Under the pieces are notes generated by a model. That model saw only the letters and a program-made list of their open reading frames with translations. It was not told the DNA's origin and made no database searches. Below are positions 31,372 to 43,451 of a stretch of DNA of 64,000 nucleotides, in pieces. The stretch is taken from the NCBI GenBank assembly GCA_946807835.1, contig OX327699.1:23424014-23488013 (forward strand), written 5' to 3'. The translations under genes were made by a program, and so were the position numbers. How positions within the stretch are numbered: the stretch's first letter is position 1; every line of letters begins with the position of its first letter. This DNA comes from Ailanthus altissimus. Its lineage: Eukaryota > Streptophyta > Magnoliopsida > Sapindales > Simaroubaceae.

Positions 31372-32342
31372 CAAGAAAGGCACATTTGCAAAGAAAAGAT
31401 TATAAAAAGAAATGAAATGGAGACGAAATTTTATTGTTTTTGGGAAGCACGCACTTGTTGATACATGTACTGTCATTATTTTTTTAATTTTTTTTTTGGG
31501 TTGGTAGTTCTTGCTTTTCTGGGTCAATGTTCAGATTTTTAGTGTACTGCTACTACCATAATGAACTGAAATGATGATAGTCTCAGTGTGGTAAGAATCT
31601 TCTCCTTTTTTACCTTTTCTGGGGTAATGCATTTTCCTGAATTAGATTTATAAAAAGGAAAAACAAATTCTTTTGATATTGTGAGAGAGATTGTGGTCTG
31701 GTTCCACCCAATTGTTTACCAAAAAAAATTGCCAGCACTGCTAGCCGTAAAAGTGTACTGTCTTACCTGACAGTAAAGATTTGAAAGAAAAACTTGAAAA
31801 TGTAATAAGAAATGGAGCTGTCACCGCCAATAAATACTTCCTTTTTCCAAGCCATAAGCAACAACAGCAGCGGCAAGGCTAGTTGCCGAGAAGTAGTAAT
31901 GAAACCCAGTCAAATCCCTAACCCAAAGGGACCTTTGATGATGATTTGATCTAGACGCAACTCTGTCACTGTTCTATTTTTTAAAAAAGAAATTTCTTTT
32001 TACATTTTTTTTTGAAAGAATTTCTTTTTACATCTTGAATGTGAAAAAGAAAAACCTGCGATACCCATTTCATAAATTTGCAGTTTTGCCTTTGCCTTTG
32101 CCTACGATTGTCATGGTCCCATGTTGAGTGTCACATGGGACCACAATGTGGATGATGCGGTTGGGTCCCACTGCATAGAACCGTTTCGAATGAATAAAAA
32201 AATGTTTTTGCTTTTTTTGTTCCGAGATCTTGCCTATTGTGCATACAGTGTAGTAATGTTGACTTGCATGCCCTCCACACGAAGGCAGACCAAAAGGGGA
32301 ACAGACAGTATTTTGATTTCACTTTTTCTAAAACGAGTTTCA

Positions 32343-32380
32343 GTACAGCGTGGATGTGGATGTACAGCGTGGATGTGGAT
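32343..32380 (+). repeat. 19-bp tandem repeat, two copies
   Basis: GTACAGCGTGGATGTGGAT occurs at 32343-32361 and 32362-32380, followed by GTACACGTGGAC. Short perfect tandem duplication, no coding meaning seen. Confidence 0.95.
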
Positions 32381-32383
32381 GTA

Positions 32384-32416
32384 CACGTGGACGGCTGTTA
32401 TGCTTTCGTCCACGTG
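32384..32416. promoter_or_regulatory. Inverted pair of G-boxes
   Basis: CACGTGGACG (32384-32393) and its exact reverse complement CGTCCACGTG (32407-32416) are separated by 13 bases. Each contains CACGTG, the core bound by plant bZIP and bHLH factors. The location is about 1 kb beyond the BOI stop and 1.9 kb before FREE1, so the target gene is unclear. Confidence 0.4.
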
Positions 32417-32838
32417 ATTGTGGGGTCCCTTTAATATTGAAACAGATATTTGATTGTGGGAGTGATTGTTTACTGTTGTAGAGAAGTAGAACCTGTGGCT
32501 GACTTTTGCTTTGAAATGGAGTTCGTATGTTGTGCTGCGTGCATTATTATAAGCTTATAAAAAAAATTGCGAGTGGCGTGGCCTTTTTATCTAAGGTGGC
32601 ATCCAGATAAGCGAGTTGAACTAGAGATTTGCCACGTTGATGACTGACTTCTTTCATTTCGATTCGGTTAACCCTTTAATGTTTTATGCGATACAAAACT
32701 TGCCCTTTTGATTATTTGGGCCCATATGAAGCCCACATCAAATATATATATATTATATTTAAATACGCCCATTTTCAAGGTAATATTAAATTTAGTTTTT
32801 CTTCTAGTATTATTATTATAAATTAGAGCCCTCACTAA

Positions 32839-33201
32839 TAAGGGTGGGCAAATAATATTGAAAATCAAACCGAATGATCAATTTAATTTAATTCTATTTA
32901 ATTTTTTTATAAAAATAAATTATATGATTTTTATTTTTAAAAAATCAGCTGGTCTGGTTTTTTTTTTAAATAAAAATTAAATTAAAAATATTTATTTTTT
33001 AGTAAAAAAAATATTAATTTATCACATGGTGTTCATTTATTAGATGATTAAAAATATTAACATATAATTAGCTATACAATATTTCATAAATTTAAAATAT
33101 AAAAAAAATTCTTAATTTAAAAAAAATTAAACTAAACCAAATAAAAAAATTGGTTCTGTTTTGAAAAGAAATCAAACCAAAACAGATCGTGCTTACCCTT
33201 A
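32839..33201. mobile_element. hAT-type MITE, copy 1 (about 363 bp)
   Basis: The ends TAAGGGTGGGCA and TGCTTACCCTTA are imperfect inverted repeats. The interior is AT-rich with AAACCRAA/GGTTYGGTT-type runs and no ORF. A related copy lies at 39502-39838. TAGGGGTGGGCA-type ends are typical of plant hAT MITEs. I could not confirm an 8-bp target duplication. Confidence 0.6.
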
Positions 33202-34127
33202 ATTACAAATCTTTAACAAACACCCATAATATTGAATTAAAATAATGTTATTTATTTATATTTTTCAAAATGAGACTGGATATACAAAATAAATCATGTT
33301 AATTATATTTATTTTTAAAAAAATAATACTATATATACAAATTAATTCATATAAATTATATTTATTATTTTAAAAGACACATCAATTGATTTTTTTTAAA
33401 AACAAAAAATAAAAACCGAAGCACGATTTTGCAAACGAGTTTACGTGTAAGCTACAAAGTCATTGATCCAGATGAGATGCAGCCGCACTTAACCATTTAA
33501 GTGACTTTGTTTCATGCAAAATTGTATCGCAAAAATTAATTAATTTATAATTATGTTATAAATTTTCAATTAAAGAGTACTAATACAATGACTCGAACTC
33601 ATTATTAAGTCAATAAATCGTGAACATAAACATCTTAATCTCAAGGGATTTAACGTGAATGGTGCGGCAAAAAATAAAATAAAACAAGAAAAAACAAATA
33701 AAAGCATGCTCTGATCTAATGCGGTGGCAATGGATGGTATGTTATAGTTATGCAGCAACAATAATAAAAAAAAAAAAACACAAACACACCACCTAGATTA
33801 GTTACAATGTTGGTGGTTGGCGTATTATTGAATTAATTAGTCCACCGTATGATAATTTCTCTCATAAAATGGGCATAGAGATTAGAAATGGGTAAGCTTT
33901 TTACAGAATGTTGTGAATTTCATTTTTGGCGCTATTAATTTTTCGCAATTAAAACATTAGATAATAAGTACCTAATACGTATTTGTACGTTGGAAAACGC
34001 TAAAATAGAGAGAGAAAAATATCTTATATCCGTGGGTACCGCTGGCATACTCTCGACGGATCAAACGCAGCACTGATTTTCTTATCAGACGGTGGAAAGT
34101 GGATCTCGTGGGCATTAAATAGTCCCT

Positions 34128-34137
34128 GCCACGTGTC
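34128..34137 (+). promoter_or_regulatory. G-box/ABRE-like element in the FREE1 promoter
   Basis: GCCACGTGTC lies about 200 bases before the FREE1 ATG. It is a strong match to the ABA-responsive element core (ACGTGTC). In Arabidopsis FREE1 is tied to ABA receptor turnover and ABA signalling, so ABA-linked control is plausible but inferred. Confidence 0.5.
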
Positions 34138-34334
34138 GATCAAAGAATGTTCAAAACACCCGTAACTTCCATATGGAAACGACAACACGAAATAATCTTT
34201 CCTCCTGGTCTACTCTTTCTTACATTCTTCTTCGACTCAGCGTCCAATAGAAACTTCAACTAGAAACAAAACAAAATCTCGCTTACACTTTCATCATCAT
34301 CGATCAGACCAGAATTTCGACCTCAATCATCGAC

Positions 34335-37300
34335 ATGCAACAAGGAGATTACAGCTCCTATTATCACCAATACTCTGAATTTCCAAACCCTAATTATACT
34401 CCCAATCCCAATCCCAATCCCAATCCGACCATGGATCTTCATCCAAGTTCTTACGCATCAGCCCCGCCGTTTGCCCACAGTTACTCTCCCTCCGATTACT
34501 CTATTTATTCCCAAAATTATCCTACGTATTCTCAAAATTCCGATCCGGTCCCTCCCACAGCTCCTTCCTACACTCCAGCTCCACCGGTAACAGCACCTTC
34601 ACAGCCTACCCCCAATTCACTCTCTTCGCTCAATCCCCCGCCTCCACAACAACCGCCTCAGTTCCCGCCGTACGATTCCCATGGGCCCTACCAACCATCG
34701 CCGACCACGCAACAACAATCACACCATCAGCAACAGCAACCGCCGGCTTATTACCCTCCGTTTGATCAGCACCAGACGGCCCCCAATTACGCCCCGTCAA
34801 ACCCTAATCCCACTTCGCCTTACTCCTCCTCTTTCAGCCACGTAGGATCGTCGGTCGCGCCCGTGTATGACAACCTATACGAGAATCCGAACCCGGTGAA
34901 ATTCGACAGCGGCGGCGGTTATTTCGACGATAAATACGGGGGTTTTGGCAGAAGCCGCTCGGATTTGGGCTCCGATCTTTATGGGAAGCGGCCGGAGAGT
35001 GTTAATTTCGCGCAGTACGACGATGGATTTGGGGACGGTGTGTTTGCGTATGAAGGGGGCAAGGTGGAGCCATACGGGGCACGTGGCACAATTCCGAAGT
35101 CATCTACTTCGACTTTGTTCGATGATTATGGGCGATCAATCAGTGTGCCGTCTGGCAAGGACTTGCGATCCTCGTCAGTTGGCTCGGGTTCGAGTAAGAT
35201 CGTGAGAGCTATACCGAAGGCGGAGACGCAGCAGGATGTGAAGAGTGGGGTCCAGAAGTTTCGTGTCAAGTTGCTGGCTGAAAGTGGAGGCCAGAGTACC
35301 ATGGATGTGCTCTGCCAGGTAGTGTCTCGTGATGCGTCGATTATTCAATCAGCATGTTTATTGGCTATGTCGTGGATGTATTGCTTTAAATAATTTTTTG
35401 AAATATTGTTACTATGTGCATTTTTTCAGTAATGTCGTGGATATATTGCTATCGCTTTATATGCTTCTTTCTAGATTGATGCTATTTTGCATTTTATTGG
35501 TAATGCCGTGGAGATGTTGCCTTCAATGATGTTTTAGTTTGATGCTATTATTCAGAATGGAGTCATCAAGTAAATATATAGTTGATAGGGATGTAATTAG
35601 GATTTATTTTTGGGCATAACTACAAATGTGGTTTAAAACTTTAAATGATTTCAATTGCCACATTAGTAATTAATTAACAGATAGCATATAAAATGCATTG
35701 CACTTTCACAGAGATTTTCTGTAGATTTGTTTGTAGATTTTATTTGGTAGTACTTTATCATTCATCATTGCTTTTAAATCTCTGTAACTTTTAGGTTGAC
35801 TTTTTGTATTCAGTACTGTCAACAGCCTTTCTCAATCTTCTATACCATCAGTTCTAGATTGTATTACTGTGATCTAATGTGTTCCTATTATTGTGTAATT
35901 CTGTTGCAGATTGGCTTGGATGGAATTCGTATGCTTGATCCAAATACTAACAGGACACTGAGAATATATCCTCTTGAGAATATCACGAGATGTGAAGTGA
36001 GTTGTTGGTTCCCTTATTTAATTTCTCTCACTGGTACTTTCTGGCTTAATATTGAGATGCATGTTTTTTTGTTTTCTCCCCTAAATAGCTGTCTGAGTCA
36101 TCTATCCTGGCATTCTGGTCCAAGAGTTCTGTGGACATTGAACCAAGGCGTATTCGATTGCAGTCAAATAGTTACACTGCCAACACCCTTTTGGACACAG
36201 TGACAGCCGCAACTGTGCAGGTTGGGTTCATAAACTTGTTAAATAACATAGTTTTTTTCCTGCTTCAAGATAGTGCAGATTTATATGTTTTCTTGTTTGC
36301 CTAGAAAATATATGTGGAAAAGTATTTACCCTTTTTTGGGGGCAATTTGTCAATGCATTTATTATGCAAAGCTTTAGTGGCCTATTGACGCAGCTGACTT
36401 TAAGCTGTATTTGGCTTTATTTTTTAAGTTCACTTTTGGTCTTTATGAAATTTTAAGAGTTGAGATCAAATTGTTTGGTCTATTCAATATATATGAACTA
36501 TTTGGATGATGGAATTGGAATTGCTATTATGTTAACTGGAAACTACTTTTTAGGTTGTTATACCTATGCCACTTAGGAGATGGTTCCTATCAATTCATAT
36601 TGTATTCTTAAAAATTAGTCTTTTCTTTCTTTAGGAAGATTTATATTTGTAGAACAATTGACATGGGGTTGAATTTTATGGCCTTTAATGTGTATATGTC
36701 AAGACTTATATTTGTAGAGATTTTTGTGGTTGCAGCTTCATCTCCATTTCTATTGTGTATGATTTGATTCTGATTCTATTCCAGACTTTTGAGTAACATC
36801 ATTTGTGGGCGCCAGATTCTTTTTTTTCTTTCTTTTTTTTTCCTAAACATTTTGAAGTGACTAGTCTTCCTCTGGGCTGCAGGTGAAGGAGATGGGTGGA
36901 AGTAGCAGGCCTTCTGACTCCTTAAAGACAGTTGAACAGCCTGTGGAGAAGAAAAAGGGTTTTGTTGATTGGATGAACTTGATAAAACCTGGAAATGAGG
37001 AGAAAGATCATTGGGTAAGATTAGAGTTTGGAGACAATCTCTTTTATATTTTGCATGTATATTCACTGTTTACAATGTATGTCATTTATTTTGCTTTTTC
37101 GAGAAAGTTAATGCACTAGTGTTCTTGGGGTTTTAGGTTTTGATTATTATTTGTTATGCTGTTTCTTTTTAGGTCCCTGATGAAGTTGTTTCAAAGTGTA
37201 CATCATGTGGGATTGATTTTGGAGCTTTTGTGCGCAGGGTACCTTTTTTTTTTTTTTTAGTTTAGTTGTGATTTATGCATGTTTATGTGCTTAACCTTGT

Positions 37301-38560
37301 GGTTCTCTCCAAAATTTCAGCATCACTGTAGGAATTGTGGTGATATATTCTGTGACAAGTGTACCCATGGTAGGATTGCTCTTACCGCTGATGAGAATGC
37401 GCAGCCAGTCCGAGTGTGTGACCGTTGCATGGTATCTGTTATAAATTGACTGACTCTCTCTTCCTTTTTCTTTTGTGGTGGGGTGTGGGGAATTCCTATT
37501 CCTCTTATTTTTCTGAAGAAGCTTATCTGAGTCTTTTACCTTTTTTTATGCCCTTCTATAGTTCATTATGCACGTAGTTGGCACTGGGCTATGATTGTAA
37601 GTTACAGTGTCCTTGTCTTCTTATAGGCAGAAGTGACTCAGAGGCTAAGTAATGCTAAAGAAGCAGCCAATAAACCTGCATTACGGAGTCATGAGGATCT
37701 TGCCAAGAAGCTTCAGGTAATAATATTTCTTTAATTCAAGTCTTAAAAAACCTGTTTTGAAACTGTTTTAACTAGGTTAATGTGGCTTTTAAACTTTAAT
37801 ATCTATTTCTGGTGGCAATTTCATCTGATGGTGATCAATTGTGACAGGAGGAAATGGAGAAAAATCGGAAGGCATCTTCAGGTACTATAATGATATTTTC
37901 AGAAAATAATTGTTCTGTAGAAGGCTGTATGCTTCTTCCCTTATAAAATTCCTTAAAGCATGGTTCCTTGTCTGTGTTTAAGGACCTTAGTTCTACTCCT
38001 ACTGAATTTGGACTAATATGCTGGTGTAATATTGACTACTCCTCATGATGAAGTTAAATCAATTGTAGGACTCCTTTCTATCTTTAGATGGTGAGATTCT
38101 AAATCCAGTGTTTTGATTTTGCAGGCTCCAAGTCTGATGGATCTGGTAGACGGATGAGGGAAGTTGCTTGTCCAACTTGCACCGTCCATTTGCAGGTTTG
38201 AAATCCTTGTCCACTATCAATGGAAAAGATCAGCTGCCTTAATTTTATTTCGCTGATAATGATAAAAAATATATAGACCGCTGGATCAATGCCTTTTTAC
38301 AGGCAAAGATTACATATGATATTGCTATATGCAAACTTAGCATATGTTAGGAATGATACATGTCAGAACTCGGATATAATCTTAGTTATTTAAAGTACAA
38401 TAATTCAATAGTCTACAAGTTGTCATATATGCATGTTAGAATTCATAATATAATCATGATTTGAGTATGCGAATTGTTGCAGGTCCAAGTTCCTAGCTCA
38501 GGCTCTGAGACTATTGAGTGTGGAGTTTGCCAGCATCCTTTCCTTGTGAGTGCTCATTGA
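34335..38560 (+). CDS. FREE1: FREE1/FYVE1, plant ESCRT-associated FYVE-domain protein
   Basis: Ten exons (34335-35318, 35910-35996, 36089-36220, 36883-37014, 37173-37238, 37321-37431, 37627-37716, 37848-37881, 38125-38195, 38483-38560) give 594 residues, close to the Arabidopsis protein (about 600). Residues 1-200 are a Pro/Gln/Tyr/Asn-rich disordered region, including an NPNPNPNP run from a 6-bp microsatellite. The FYVE finger (about 445-506) has WVPDE, the PI3P-binding FVRRHHCRNCG across the exon 5/6 border, and RVCDRC. A coiled region follows and the C-terminus has a second CPTC..CGVC cysteine set ending QHPFLVSAH. The protein binds PI3P and ubiquitin and joins ESCRT-I to sort membrane proteins into multivesicular bodies and the vacuole. 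The frame is intact throughout. Confidence 0.96.
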
Positions 38561-39501
38561 TCTCACCAGTGAAGGCTCCTGAACGTCTCTATGGCAATTC
38601 TTGGTGATCTTATTTTACTTGTTCAGCTTTATGATTATTAATAATCTGGATTAGCATGTATATCATCTATTCTTGGTTTGTTTAATGAACTGTTCCGTCA
38701 TCGGCAGTGTGCATATGGAATTTGATTAATACCTTGAATTTAGTAGCCTGTGTATAAAACCGACAGTTAATTTACAGTGGAAGCGGCTGTAAGTTTTGCT
38801 CTCAACTTCCTGTTGGATTACTTTTGTATGAAAGCTTGTTGCAGTAAACACGGGTTTTTTTTTATGAATCAAAGCACGGGCTCACTTGCCTGTTATTTTT
38901 GAAATGAAGGGACCCACATCCCTTGCACTTGAAACTTACAGACTACTATGGTGAGATTTGGTTGAAATCTACGATTTTAAAGATGTCAAATAGACTCTAC
39001 ACGGGGAACTGCAGTTCTCTCTCTTTCAGGGGTTTTCACTTGTTTCAAAAAAATTTATATTGGGTTGGTTTCAACTTCCAAGTTTCAACCCATATAACTT
39101 TTTTCTCTTTGCATTCTCTCGAGAAAATGATAGAGAATGTGTTAAAATCTTGCTGAAGTTTGTAGGACCATACTGAGAGTTTTAAGTGGGGTTTCTTGCT
39201 TTCTGATTGATATTTAATGACTTAATAATTTAGTAATGTTAGTTTTAATTATAATATAATCAGCTTTATTTGGACATTTATATTTAAAAATAATCATAAA
39301 AATATATAAGTTTAATTCAACAAAAACTAACATTTATATTTAATCCTTATCCAAAAAAATTTATTAAATGGGCACTGTTAAGGGGCATTAGATTTAAAAT
39401 AAGGGCATTTAAAAGAATTGAATAAGGGTATTTTGTAATTTATACAATATTTAATATTAAAATAAAAAAAACCAACATCCATCACATTAATGTGCAAAAA
39501 T
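38561..39501. other. FREE1 3' UTR and AT-rich spacer
   Basis: Probable 3' UTR runs to about 38.9 kb, followed by sequence without a supported gene. AATAAGGGTATTTTGTAATT near 39422 recurs in related form near 40726 in the same orientation, so the two may flank or belong to one repeat unit of about 1.3 kb. Confidence 0.4.
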
Positions 39502-39838
39502 TAGAGGTGGGCAAAAAAATCTAGACTTAAAAGATTTAATTGAATTGGTTGGTTTGGTTTAATTTTTTTTTTTGAGTTCGAAAATAAAAAATTCAGTTCA
39601 ATTTTTTATTTTATCCTTTAAAATCAAAAAATTAAATTAAAAAATAAAATAACTGAAAAAAAATAAAATAAATAACTGAACTGAACAAAAAAAACAAGTT
39701 TAATTTAAGTTCATTTAAAGTTAAATAAAAAAATTAATCAAAAATCAAACTGAAAATTAAATTATGGCTCACTATTTTTCGATTCGATTTTTAATTATCA
39801 ACTCGGTTCACTGTTGTGTCCACCCCTAGTCAAAACAA
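39502..39838. mobile_element. hAT-type MITE, copy 2 (about 337 bp)
   Basis: The ends TAGAGGTGGGCA and TGTCCACCCCTA are inverted repeats matching the copy at 32839-33201. Near the ends it carries GGTTGGTTTGGTTTAATTT and AACTCGGTTCAC-type sequence. No ORF. Flanks GCAAAAAT and TCAAAACA are only partly alike, so the target duplication has decayed or is absent. Confidence 0.65.
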
Positions 39839-42439
39839 ATCTTAATTCAAAAACAAAATCTCCACACCCATTGGATCAATCAGATTAGTCAAAAATGGAG
39901 AATTCTTCATTCTCCCAGATCTCCAGTAGTTGTTGCCCACGGTTAAAACATGACCATCATTTGAATTTTTTTGAACTACAGTGAGAAATTTGATGGAAAA
40001 GAGAATTGGGAATTTGATGATTTGCTATTGATGTGGGTTTTGGGACAACAATTGAAAAGACAAGACAGATCATGGCATTGATTTTCGATCGTAGGTTAGC
40101 GAATCCACTCTCAAAGATGAAATAAGTTGCCAGTGTCCCGAAGTTGCCGGGGGCTAACGCTGTTGGCGTTGCTGGCTCTGATTCTGGCATTTCTCTTCTT
40201 TTTCTTTTTTTTCTTATAAACAACATTTTTTGTTTTTGTTTTTGAGTTTTGGTATTAACTAAGGACGAGACATATTGCACGGAAAATGACTTGATTGTAC
40301 TTCTTCCAAATTGTTCTTTTTTTTTTCTTTTTTGAGATAGGATGTTGTGGGTTTGGAGTGGCAAGAATTTCATGCTTGATTCGTTTCTATAAACTTGAGG
40401 TTAAGGAACAGTGAAAATGAGCAGTCAAACTTAAAATCAAACTAAGTGCAAGATCTTTCTGTTGCGAAGACTATGAGCCAGTGAAATATAAACCTCAATT
40501 AGTATAAGAGAGTAAAAATTATTGAAAGTCAGAAATGGAAGTTAACAAGGAATGAGGAGGAAATCGAAAGAAATGCAAGGGAGAGTGGTTGTGCTAGTAG
40601 TAATTTTGCAACTAAAAGGGAGTCGTTGAAAAATTGGATTTTGATTTGTTTGATTAAGAGGGGAAGAATGAATTGTTTTTTATTATATAATGGCTTTATT
40701 ATTATTATTTTTCCTTAATTTATCTAATAAGGGCAATTTTATATTTTTGCACAATATTTAATGTCAATTTTAGTATTTTTATTTGTTTTTTTTAAAGAGA
40801 ATATAACATATTTCATTTTTACGCACCACTTAAGAGGAGGAAAAATTCGAACACAAGTGAGGTGAAGATGTGAATTTTAAAGGAACTCAACTAATTAGAC
40901 TGAACTTTATACTCTAATATTTTCATTTGTTAATAGGGGCATTCTTATAATTCTAAAAAATGACTCTTTCAACACTTATTAAATTTAAAATAACGTTAAT
41001 AAGTATATTCTTATAATTTTTATAATTTTTGGACTATAGAAATTAATCAAAATTTTCAAAAAAGTTAAAAGATATTTTGAGTAATTTAAGAAAAACACAA
41101 AGATTAAAATATCAATTTTAACTTTTATTATATATTCTGCTACTAGCTCTTACTATTCCATACCTATTGACCAAGATTTGAATTTCCATCTCTATTGCAT
41201 TTTTAAATAAATACATGGGTGAAGGAATACCTTTGTTTCTCGTATACTAATACACAGTGACCACCAGCCAGGTCATTTAGAAAAGAACAAACTTATTTAT
41301 TAATGGGGCCAAGGGAACCACCAAACTAAACAACTTCATAATTGACTTGCATGCATTTCATGTATATATATTTATTTATTTTTCAGCATCAGAGCAATAT
41401 CACCAACTGTATAATTCAGGCAAACTATTAATATTGCTAGCCAACTTCTCTCTCGTTCTATAACGACACTGTTATCTTCTTACACGTATGTATATATATA
41501 TAACTTCTTACACGTGTATATATATATATATATATACATACCCATTTACATATTGGCCCAATGCTTTCGTGTAGAAATTAAATAAAAAAGATGACTCATC
41601 ACTTAAGATCATTAATTATAATAAGATTGGAGCAGTAAGAGTCTGACACACCTCAAATGCAAGTTAGTTATAACAAAAACGACGTCGATCGGTCCCTGAA
41701 ATTTAAATCATAGATGGATGTTAACAGACACGATAATCACACTCAAAAACTGAAAAAAAAAAAAAAATTTAAAAAAAAGGAGAAATCCTCGAGGGGAATT
41801 AAGAAAAGCTCAATGGCGAAGGAACTCCCTATAGTTTAAAAAAGTGTTAACAAGATCTTAGTTTCGTTTTTTCATCATTCACCTCCCTGCCATTAGGACA
41901 GAAGTAGAGATAGCACTAGATCAGGCTTAAGTTAGATATCTTTAAATTTGTATTTGCATTTACTTTTAAAATATAATATTAAATTTTTTTCAAATTCGTT
42001 TCAACTTTAAATAATACTTATTGAATATGTAATGAGTATCTCTAAATTTTAAGTGAGGTTTTAAGTTAATATAATAAAAAAATAAAATTATAGCATTAAT
42101 TCTAAATAAATCTCATAAATTTATTAATAGAATTTTTTCAAGTGATATAATTTTATTGTTTTAGCTACTTCAATCATGATTATTTTTTTTTATTTATCTA
42201 TTATATTAAACTACTCTTCCTTTAATCTGTATTAAATTATTCTTTTATTTCTTTTGTTAGTCAAATTAATTACTTTCTTTTTTTTAAGTAGACATTTACA
42301 TAATTATAATATATGTATTTTATTTATAATAGCTTTAAACAACTGCTTGATATAAATATTTTCATTTTATTCATGATCAAATTATAATATTATATTAAAA
42401 TATTAAATGTAAAAAAACTATTAAAATGTAAAAAAAAAA
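39839..42439. other. Repeat-rich spacer without a recognised gene
   Basis: A 138-codon open frame on the minus strand (39957-40373) has no family motif and is not accepted as a gene. TTTTTACGCACCACTTAA near 40822 recurs near 57460 and marks a dispersed repeat. TTCTTACACGT followed by (TA)n occurs twice in tandem at about 41477-41537. The rest is AT-rich. Confidence 0.4.
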
Positions 42440-43130
42440 AATAGCTATGAATATTTTTCTTGGCTAAAAACTTTTAGCTATGTAATTTTTTTTAAACCAC
42501 AAAATATGTTATATTCTACAACAAATAATTTTATGACTAAACAAATATTTTTGGGGTTAAATACTTGAAGATCAGCTCCTATATTTTTATGGTTAAATAA
42601 TTAAACATTCACCACAAAGTCTTCGACTAAATAAGAGAATATTCGGTCACAAAAATTTCATAACTAAATAGTATGTCATTTGACATTCCACCGTGCAAAT
42701 TTCATTGTAAAAATATGATATTTAGCCACTAAAAATTTGTGGCTAAATAATATATTATTTAACTATAAAGATTTTGTAGTTAAATAAAAGTACATTCAAC
42801 CGTAAAAATTTTTTGTGGCTAAATAAGAGAGCATTTAGCCACAATTATTTTATAATTAAAAAATATACTTTTAGTCATAAAATTATTCATAACTAAATAA
42901 TGTCTTTTTAACTACAGAGAATTTCGTGACTAAACATTAAATATTTAATAACAAAATTTGTAACAAATTTTTTGTCTTTAACGATGATGAGAACTAAGTA
43001 TTAAATAATATTTAATTATAAAATAATTTTATGATTATTTATTTTTAGTTACAAAATTTGTATTTTGTGGCGAAATACAATTTGTTACGCACTACAACGG
43101 AGTTTATTTTTACCTAAATTTCTTGAAGTG
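42440..43130. mobile_element. CACTA-type transposon end with subterminal repeats
   Basis: The right edge on the minus strand reads CACTTCAAGAAATTTAGG (ending at 43130), close to the CACTACAAGAAA terminus of plant CACTA elements. Inward, short motifs such as TTTAGCCAC and GTGGCTAAATA recur many times in both orientations, as expected of CACTA subterminal repeats. I could not find the matching left end or any transposase, so this is a non-autonomous or truncated copy. Confidence 0.5.
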
Positions 43131-43210
43131 AATTGATTGTTACTAAATTTTGAAAGTGATCCTTTATTTATATACAATGCTTTATGAATCCCTTTTTTTT
43201 TTTTCTTCTA
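43131..43210 (+). pseudogene. Relic similar to the GDSL gene 3' UTR
   Basis: AATTGATTGTTACTAAATTT and CCTTTATTTATATACAATGC here match, with few changes, the region 54259-54330 just downstream of the GDSL stop codon. It abuts the CACTA end. No GDSL coding sequence is visible on the other side of the CACTA element, so only a fragment remains. Confidence 0.6.
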
Positions 43211-43451
43211 AATAAGTTGTTTTCTTATGTTTAAGGGCTAATTTAGTATTGTTATATAGCTTATGAAATAATTTTCTTATGATGTGCTAAAAAAAAGAGT
43301 TGAAACAAAAAACAGAAGCAGTTAACATTTGATAAATTTGTTGTTGAAAGCGGGGTGAATCTTAAAAATAAAGTATATGCATTTTGTGAATTTTATTCTT
43401 AAAGTTTTGTGACATTGTATACAGATCATAAATAATAGATATATTTATAAG

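Larger units (their letters stand above)
31372..34334. other. Spacer between BOI gene and FREE1
   Basis: This contains the BOI 3' UTR, a 19-bp tandem repeat (32343-32380), an inverted pair of G-boxes (32384-32416), a hAT-type MITE (32839-33201), about 900 bases of AT-rich DNA, and the FREE1 promoter with a GCCACGTGTC element at 34128-34137. No gene is supported. Confidence 0.5.

Noticed and set aside
39957..40373. 138-codon minus-strand open frame
   Set aside because: It has basic runs from T-rich DNA, no known domain and repeat-rich surroundings. Not enough to call a gene.
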